NCBI GenBank assembly: GCA_027034965.1
Contig: JALVWL010000006.1
Coordinates: 1 to 5,261 of the forward strand
Length of the DNA: 5,261 nt
Direction of reading: 5' to 3'
Origin: Candidatus Omnitrophota bacterium
GTDB lineage: Bacteria; Omnitrophota; Gorgyraeia; S143-82
The notes under the pieces are model-generated. The model saw only the letters and a program-made list of their open reading frames with translations. It was not told the origin of the DNA and searched no databases. Both the position numbers and the translations under genes were made by a program. Shown piece by piece: positions 1 to 3,321 of the stretch. The first letter of the stretch is position 1. The number at the start of each line of letters is the position of its first letter.

Positions 1-200
1 GCCTGTTAGGTGGGCAGATAGTCTCTACAATGTGCGTTACAGAGAGGGTAGACCTTTTGAGTATGGCACTGCAGAACAAACTATCTCTGGAGAGGATAGC
101 CAGGTTGAGTTATTCTGCCCAACCATACCAGAGCTTTTTACCGGCAAACAATGCCATAGTGATGGCGGCAGAGGATGCATTGAGACAATTGAAGGGTTAG
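1..200 (+). CDS. FAD-dependent pyridine nucleotide-disulfide oxidoreductase, C-terminal fragment
   Basis: This is the 3' end of a gene cut by the left edge. Reading from base 3, 65 codons run without a stop to TAG at 198-200. The peptide begins LLGGQIVS, continues through a helix (LSMALQNKLSLERIARL) and ends with YSAQPYQSFLPANNAIVMAAEDAL. This order (LGxQIVG-like strand, helix, then a Y-x-x-P-P-like loop followed by N-x-I-x-x-A) is the C-terminal dimerisation domain of the NADH oxidase / CoA-disulfide reductase branch of flavoprotein reductases. In that family the domain completes the homodimer interface near the FAD; the FAD and NAD(P) domains lie outside the window, so substrate and redox-active cysteine cannot be judged. 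No strong terminator follows the stop. The next gene begins 156 bases downstream behind its own promoter, so this is probably a separate transcription unit. Confidence 0.75.
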   Translation, partial: LLGGQIVSTMCVTERVDLLSMALQNKLSLERIARLSYSAQPYQSFLPANNAIVMAAEDALRQLKG

Positions 201-230
201 CATAGTCTATAAAACTGTCACTGTTTTCTT

Positions 231-270
231 GGCTTGGTTTATTGGCTAGTTTGAAAAACTGTTCCAAGCC
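231..270. repeat. 7-bp inverted repeat overlapping the promoter -35 region
   Basis: GGCTTGG at 231-237 is the exact reverse complement of CCAAGCC at 264-270. Nested inside is a 5-bp hairpin, AGTTT (248-252) with AAACT (256-260) around a GAA loop. The outer right arm overlaps the place where the -35 hexamer of the 282-290 promoter would lie. No T-run follows on either strand, so it does not look like an intrinsic terminator. An operator, or chance, are the alternatives; a role is inferred only from position. Confidence 0.35.
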
Positions 271-290
271 TCAGGGATATGTGTTATAAT
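262..290 (+). promoter_or_regulatory. Extended -10 sigma-70-type promoter for the HU-hisS unit
   Basis: A perfect TATAAT lies at 285-290, preceded by TG and one base (282-284), giving the extended -10 motif TGTTATAAT. The best hexamer at 17-bp spacing is TTCCAA (262-267), a poor -35 match with 3 of 6 consensus bases, which fits an extended -10 promoter that depends little on -35. A better-looking TTGAAA at 251-256 is 28 bases away and too far to pair with this -10. Predicted transcription start is about 296-298, leaving a leader of about 60 bases before the HU start codon. Confidence 0.55.
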
Positions 291-342
291 CCCTTTAGAG
301 ATTATTTGGGCCTGGAGTTTGGATATAGCTGGGTACAATTTT

Positions 343-349
343 GGGGAGG
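343..349 (+). promoter_or_regulatory. Ribosome binding site deciding the HU start
   Basis: GGGGAGG ends 7 bases before ATG at 357. This site, together with the -10 box at 285-290, selects the 357 start over the in-frame upstream ATG at 279, which would lie upstream of the predicted transcription start. Confidence 0.75.
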
Positions 350-356
350 CAGGATT

Positions 357-629
357 ATGACGAAGAAGGATATTATCTTGAAGATTGCTGACGAGACTGG
401 ATTAAAGCAGGCAGATGTTCGCCTGGTTGTTCAGAAGACCTTTGATTTGATGACAGAGGCCCTTGTTATGGGTGATAAGATAGAGCTGAGAAATTTTGGT
501 GTCTTTAAGGTCAAGGAAAGAAAACCAAGGGTTGGAAGGAATCCTCGTACCGGCGAAGCAGTCCCTGTTCCGCCTAGGCGAGTGGTTGTGTTTAAGCCTG
601 GCCTTGAGATGAAGCAGAAGATAAAGTAA
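357..629 (+). CDS. HU/IHF-family DNA-binding protein
   Basis: This is a 90-residue protein, the normal length for HU/IHF. Such proteins bind and bend DNA as dimers and organise the nucleoid or help build higher-order complexes. The N-terminal helices begin MTKKDIILKIADETGLKQ. The dimer body contains IELRNFGVFKV (residues 42-52, with the conserved F-G-x-F). The DNA-binding beta arm has GRNPRTGE at 60-67, with Pro63 in the place of the intercalating proline, followed by VPVPPRRVVVFKPG. The start at 357 is supported by a strong ribosome site; the in-frame ATG at 279 would add 26 residues foreign to the family and overlaps the promoter. hisS follows after only 12 bases, so the two genes are probably co-transcribed. 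From sequence alone I cannot say whether it acts as an HU homodimer or as an IHF-type subunit; the arm resembles both. Confidence 0.93.
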   Translation: MTKKDIILKIADETGLKQADVRLVVQKTFDLMTEALVMGDKIELRNFGVFKVKERKPRVGRNPRTGEAVPVPPRRVVVFKPGLEMKQKIK

Positions 630-641
630 TCAGGGTCTCTT

Positions 642-1895
642 ATGTCCTATAGGGCACTGCGTGGTACCCACGACATCCTGCCTGATTCTGTTTATATCTG
701 GAATTACATAGAGGAGAAGGCGCGCGCCTTCTTCCGTATCTATGCTATAAAAGAGATACGCACCCCTGTAATCGAAGATATCTCCCTGTTTTTGCGTTCT
801 CTGGGAGATTCTACGGATATAGTCGAAAAGCAGATGTTTACCATAACCAGGGGTGAGGATAAATTCGTATTAAGACCAGAAGGCACTGCAGGGGTTGTGC
901 GGGCCTATTGTGAACACCGCTTGGATAAGACAGACCCATTTCAGAGGTACTTTTATATAGGGCCTATGTTCAGAGGCGAACGACCTCAAAAGGGACGCTT
1001 GAGACAGTTCCACCATATAGGAGTTGAGATATTCTCTTCTGCTGGAGCGCACAGCGACGCAGAGACAGTCTTTATCCTCTGGTCGTTTTTATCATCCCTT
1101 GGTTTAAGAAATCAGCGCGTAAAGATAAATTCCCTGGGATGTAGTGCGGATAAATTGACCCTTTCCGAGGGGCTTCGCCAGGGGCTTTCTCCCAGAAGAG
1201 ATGAATTGTGCCCTGATTGCCAGAGACGCTTTGATAGGAATATCTTTAGGGTGCTTGATTGTAAGAACCCTTCCTGTCGTCAGATCGTCTCTTCCCTGGC
1301 CATAATGGACAATTATCTCTGTTCGGATTGCCGTCAGGAATTCGATAAACTCCTTTCCCTGCTTGAAGAGATGGGAGTGAGGTTTGAGAGAGACCCCTTT
1401 TTGGTCAGGGGGCTTGATTATTATGAAAAGACGGTCTTCGAGGTGGTCCATCCAGGTCTTGGCAAGGGGCAGGATGCAATGGCTGCTGGTGGAAGGTATG
1501 ACGGTCTTGTGAGAGAGATAAGTGGAGGCAAACTAGACATCCCAGGAATTGGTTTTGCCATTGGGATGGAGCGACTTATTATCGCAATGCAGGAGGAGTC
1601 GATTTCGCCTGCGATTAAAGGGGGCCGCCTAGTGGCTATTGTATACGATGCTGGGTATATAGACTATGCCTTTGAGGTTATGACTGATTTGCGGGCAAAT
1701 TCCATTCCCGTGCTTATGGATTTCTCTGGCCGTTCTATTAAGTCTCAAATGCGCTGGGCAAATAAGCTCGGGGCTGATTACGTGCTTATAATTGGAGCTG
1801 AGGAGGCCAGCTCAAGGCAGGTCTCATTAAAGGATATGCATACAGGTCAGCAAACCAGTCTATCCCTGGATTCAGTAGTGGATTATCTGATATAA
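642..1895 (+). CDS. hisS: Histidyl-tRNA synthetase (HisRS)
   Basis: This is a 417-residue class II aminoacyl-tRNA synthetase, the usual bacterial length, that charges tRNA-His with histidine in the cytoplasm using ATP. The N-terminus RALRGTHDILP (4-14) is typical. Motif 1 lies around 40-66 (RTPVIEDISLF). Motif 2 is FRGERPQKGRLRQFHHIGVE at 110-129, with Arg111 and Glu113 for ATP binding. The histidine-recognition motif is RGLDYYEKTVFE at 256-267, followed by AGGRYDGL (282-289) and motif 3, GIGFAIGMERL (302-312). The C-terminal anticodon-binding domain (about 328-417) includes GRSIKSQMRWANKLGADYVLIIG. An insertion before the histidine motif carries paired cysteines: C190/C193, C207/C212 and C227/C230. 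The ribosome site (AGGG at 632-635) is weak, which may mean coupling to HU translation 12 bases upstream. No frameshift or missing catalytic residue is visible. Confidence 0.98.
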   Translation: MSYRALRGTHDILPDSVYIWNYIEEKARAFFRIYAIKEIRTPVIEDISLFLRSLGDSTDIVEKQMFTITRGEDKFVLRPEGTAGVVRAYCEHRLDKTDPFQRYFYIGPMFRGERPQKGRLRQFHHIGVEIFSSAGAHSDAETVFILWSFLSSLGLRNQRVKINSLGCSADKLTLSEGLRQGLSPRRDELCPDCQRRFDRNIFRVLDCKNPSCRQIVSSLAIMDNYLCSDCRQEFDKLLSLLEEMGVRFERDPFLVRGLDYYEKTVFEVVHPGLGKGQDAMAAGGRYDGLVREISGGKLDIPGIGFAIGMERLIIAMQEESISPAIKGGRLVAIVYDAGYIDYAFEVMTDLRANSIPVLMDFSGRSIKSQMRWANKLGADYVLIIGAEEASSRQVSLKDMHTGQQTSLSLDSVVDYLI

Positions 1896-1897
1896 CT

Positions 1898-1923
1898 ATT
1901 GTGGTTAAACTAAAAACCACAAT
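1898..1923 (+). other. Perfect 9-bp stem-loop directly after hisS
   Basis: ATTGTGGTT (1898-1906) is exactly complementary to AACCACAAT (1915-1923), with an 8-base loop AAACTAAA. It starts 3 bases after the hisS stop. No T-tract follows on the + strand, and none follows in the other direction, so it is not a standard intrinsic terminator. It could stabilise the 3' end of the HU-hisS transcript. Its right arm also belongs to the A-rich direct repeat that follows, so it may be a by-product of that repeat. Confidence 0.5.
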
Positions 1924-1965
1924 GAAAATAACTAAAAACTAAAAACGCAAAACTAAAAACCACAA
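1908..1965. repeat. A-rich direct-repeat cluster (AACTAAAAAC units)
   Basis: AACTAAAAACCACAA occurs identically at 1908-1922 and 1951-1965. Between them AACTAAAAAC recurs at 1930-1939, and a shortened CTAAAAAC lies just after it. The strand is almost free of T and G here. It is a short-unit degenerate tandem repeat; no gene or regulator motif is recognisable. Confidence 0.65.
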
Positions 1966-2054
1966 CTCAAATTTTGAGGATGGAGGAGGGAGAAGGAAGC
2001 ATGAAGGATTTTTATTTACTAGGGTATTTTTCTTTATTAATAAAAAATTTCCTT

Positions 2055-2082
2055 CATTCTCCATGCTCCATTCTTCATGCTT
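2055..2082 (+). repeat. Pyrimidine-rich direct repeat, copy 1
   Basis: This 28-base unit matches the copy at 2173-2200 at 26 of 28 positions. The first 17 bases, CATTCTCCATGCTCCAT, are identical. It lies inside the larger inverted-repeat block and can pair with the purine-rich arm to its left. Confidence 0.7.
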
Positions 2083-2172
2083 GATTGTTAAGAAGGGAGA
2101 ACGGAGAAGGGAGAATGGAGGCAGTGGATTTTTTGGTTTAAAGAAACAATGCGAAATGGTGGTTTTATCCTC

Positions 2173-2200
2173 CATTCTCCATGCTCCATCCTTCATTCTT
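2173..2200 (+). repeat. Pyrimidine-rich direct repeat, copy 2
   Basis: This is the second copy of the 28-base unit at 2055-2082, differing at two positions. Together with the two bases on each side it is the sequence complementary to the purine-rich arms at 1976-2008 and 2110-2121, so alternative, mutually exclusive hairpins are possible. Confidence 0.7.
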
Positions 2201-2247
2201 AAGTTTTGAGTTATCTAAAATGCATAATCCGGGTTTATGTTTGTGAT

Positions 2248-3321
2248 ATGAGATTTGCCGTACTTGCCGATACACATCTCTCAAAGGATGCCCCTGAAAG
2301 GCTTGAGGTCTTTGCCTGGGTCCTCTCGGATGCAGTCTCTAAGGGGATAGAGACGGTTGTTGTAGCAGGGGATTTCTGTGAAGGTGCCCCTTTCCCATAT
2401 GAGGAGATAAGGCAGGTTTGTGGAGGATTTGAGGGCCTTGATATCTATGTGCTGTTGGGCAACCACGATATGATAGGGGATGTATTTTCGGATAGGTATG
2501 TAGGTCTGGAGAATTTCATTTCCATAGATAGACCTATTTTCCTCCCTGGAACAGATAACACCCTCCTCCTGCCTTATCAGGAGGGTATCTCTATGGGACA
2601 GGCCCTATTTTCAGTTGATAAGGAATTTGCTATTTCGAAAAGGGATTGGCTACTCATATCCCATGGCGATTTCCTCTACGGCGGGATCTATTACGATGAT
2701 GCTGGCTATTTTCCCATTACCCCCTTGGATCTATCTATATTCAGGCCTTCCAGGGTAATACTGGGACACATCCATTCAGCCCCTTCATACGATGACCTGG
2801 GACTGCTCTATTGTGGCTCTGCATATCCTGTCTCCAGCAACGAAACCGGTCTGAGGAGATATGCCATAGTAGACAGCCAGGACTTTTCTGTAGAGTGGCG
2901 GGTCATAGGGAAGGGGCCTATCTATTGGAGTCAGGAGCTGGCCATCTATGACAACGATGAACTCGAAGGTGCGCTATCCCGTATGTGGGCAGATCTTGAG
3001 GCAACTCTGGCTGCGCGTCCTGATTGGGTGTCGGCATTACATCTTAGTTTAAGGTTGAATCTCTATTTGGGTCAACTAGATACCTCTTTGATAATTGATA
3101 ATTTTTTTCGAGATAAGCCAGTCGCATCTCTGGATCTAGATGTTGTTCCAGTTGCCCTCCCAGAACGCTATGCCGGGCTTGTGGATATGTTCAGACAGGA
3201 GGTAGATCTGCTCTGCAGTGAAGGGGCAGGTCTGTGCGGGTTGGATTGCCTGGATATAAAAGATAAGGTCCTGCGTACTGGTTTGGAGCTATTTTCCGAG
3301 AGGGTGTTAAGGAGGAGATGA
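2248..3321 (+). CDS. SbcD/Mre11-like metallophosphoesterase nuclease (YhaO-type)
   Basis: This is a 357-residue protein of the calcineurin-like phosphoesterase fold, the nuclease partner of Rad50/SbcC-type ATPases in double-strand-break or DNA-end processing. The phosphodiesterase motifs appear in order: D8-x-H10 (LADTHLS), G41-D42, G71-N72-H73-D74, S138-H139-G140-D141 and G173-H174-I175-H176. They supply the Asp/His/Asn ligands for two metal ions, expected to be Mn2+. Residues after about 205 form a capping-type region and a C-terminal helical tail (about 325-357), which in the family contacts the ATPase coiled-coil base. The ATG at 2248 is chosen because it starts directly at the first beta strand (MRFAVLADTHL). 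The in-frame TTG at 2206 adds 14 atypical residues and lies inside the repeat's terminal arm. The ribosome site is poor. The stop overlaps the ATPase start (ATGA), so the two proteins very probably form one complex. Length is a little below E. coli SbcD (about 400). Confidence 0.9.
   Translation: MRFAVLADTHLSKDAPERLEVFAWVLSDAVSKGIETVVVAGDFCEGAPFPYEEIRQVCGGFEGLDIYVLLGNHDMIGDVFSDRYVGLENFISIDRPIFLPGTDNTLLLPYQEGISMGQALFSVDKEFAISKRDWLLISHGDFLYGGIYYDDAGYFPITPLDLSIFRPSRVILGHIHSAPSYDDLGLLYCGSAYPVSSNETGLRRYAIVDSQDFSVEWRVIGKGPIYWSQELAIYDNDELEGALSRMWADLEATLAARPDWVSALHLSLRLNLYLGQLDTSLIIDNFFRDKPVASLDLDVVPVALPERYAGLVDMFRQEVDLLCSEGAGLCGLDCLDIKDKVLRTGLELFSERVLRRR
3309..3321 (+). promoter_or_regulatory. Ribosome site and ATGA stop/start overlap coupling nuclease and ATPase
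   Basis: The ATPase ATG (3318-3320) overlaps the nuclease TGA (3319-3321). A strong AAGGAGG (3309-3315) lies inside the end of the nuclease gene but only 2 bases before the ATG, closer than the usual 5-9. No alternative in-frame start lies at better spacing. This suggests initiation mainly by ribosomes that have just terminated on the upstream gene. Confidence 0.7.

Larger units (their letters stand above)
1964..2212. repeat. 249-bp imperfect inverted-repeat element with purine/pyrimidine arms
   Basis: The ends are AACTCAAA (1964-1971) and its exact reverse complement TTTGAGTT (2205-2212). Inside are a purine-rich arm (about 1976-2008), an AT-rich core with the palindrome TTTATTAATAAA (2033-2044), a pyrimidine-rich arm (2051-2082), a second purine-rich arm (about 2091-2127) and a second pyrimidine-rich arm (2168-2200). 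Perfect pairings include AAGCATGAAG (1997-2006) with CTTCATGCTT (2073-2082), and GGAGAATGGAGG (2110-2121) with CCTCCATTCTCC (2169-2180). No target-site duplication is evident and no protein is encoded. It resembles a REP/MITE-like non-autonomous element or a genome-specific spacer repeat. With the stem-loop and A-rich cluster on its left, it fills the 352-base gap between hisS and the nuclease gene, where I see no convincing gene and no clear promoter. Confidence 0.55.

Noticed and set aside
211..227. Weak AAAAC...GTTTT hairpin as terminator of the oxidoreductase gene
   Set aside because: The stem is AT-rich and interrupted, and the T-rich run after it is part of the stem; too weak to call.
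37..267. Minus-strand open frame of 76 codons opposite the oxidoreductase fragment
   Set aside because: It is antisense to a recognisable flavoprotein C-terminus and has no family features.
334..339. Second -10-like hexamer TACAAT in the HU leader
   Set aside because: It has no -35 or TG extension at acceptable spacing, and its start site would fall on the ribosome binding site.
279..356. Upstream in-frame ATG for the HU gene
   Set aside because: It begins upstream of the predicted transcription start and adds 26 residues not found in the family; the ATG at 357 has a strong ribosome site.
870..1451. Two minus-strand open frames (870-1052 and 1104-1451) inside hisS
   Set aside because: They are shadows of hisS, which is complete with all motifs in the + frame.
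1939..2196. Minus-strand open frame of 85 codons between hisS and the nuclease gene
   Set aside because: It lies almost wholly in the low-complexity inverted-repeat block; its peptide just reflects the repeats (for example PLPPFSLLRSPF), with no domain and no convincing ribosome site.
2055..2200. Repeats considered as a CRISPR array
   Set aside because: There are only two copies, the sequence between them is itself repeat-like, and no cas gene is nearby.
2206..2247. TTG start 14 codons upstream of the nuclease ATG
   Set aside because: It lies in the repeat's terminal arm with no ribosome site; the added residues do not fit the fold, which begins at the first beta strand after the ATG at 2248.
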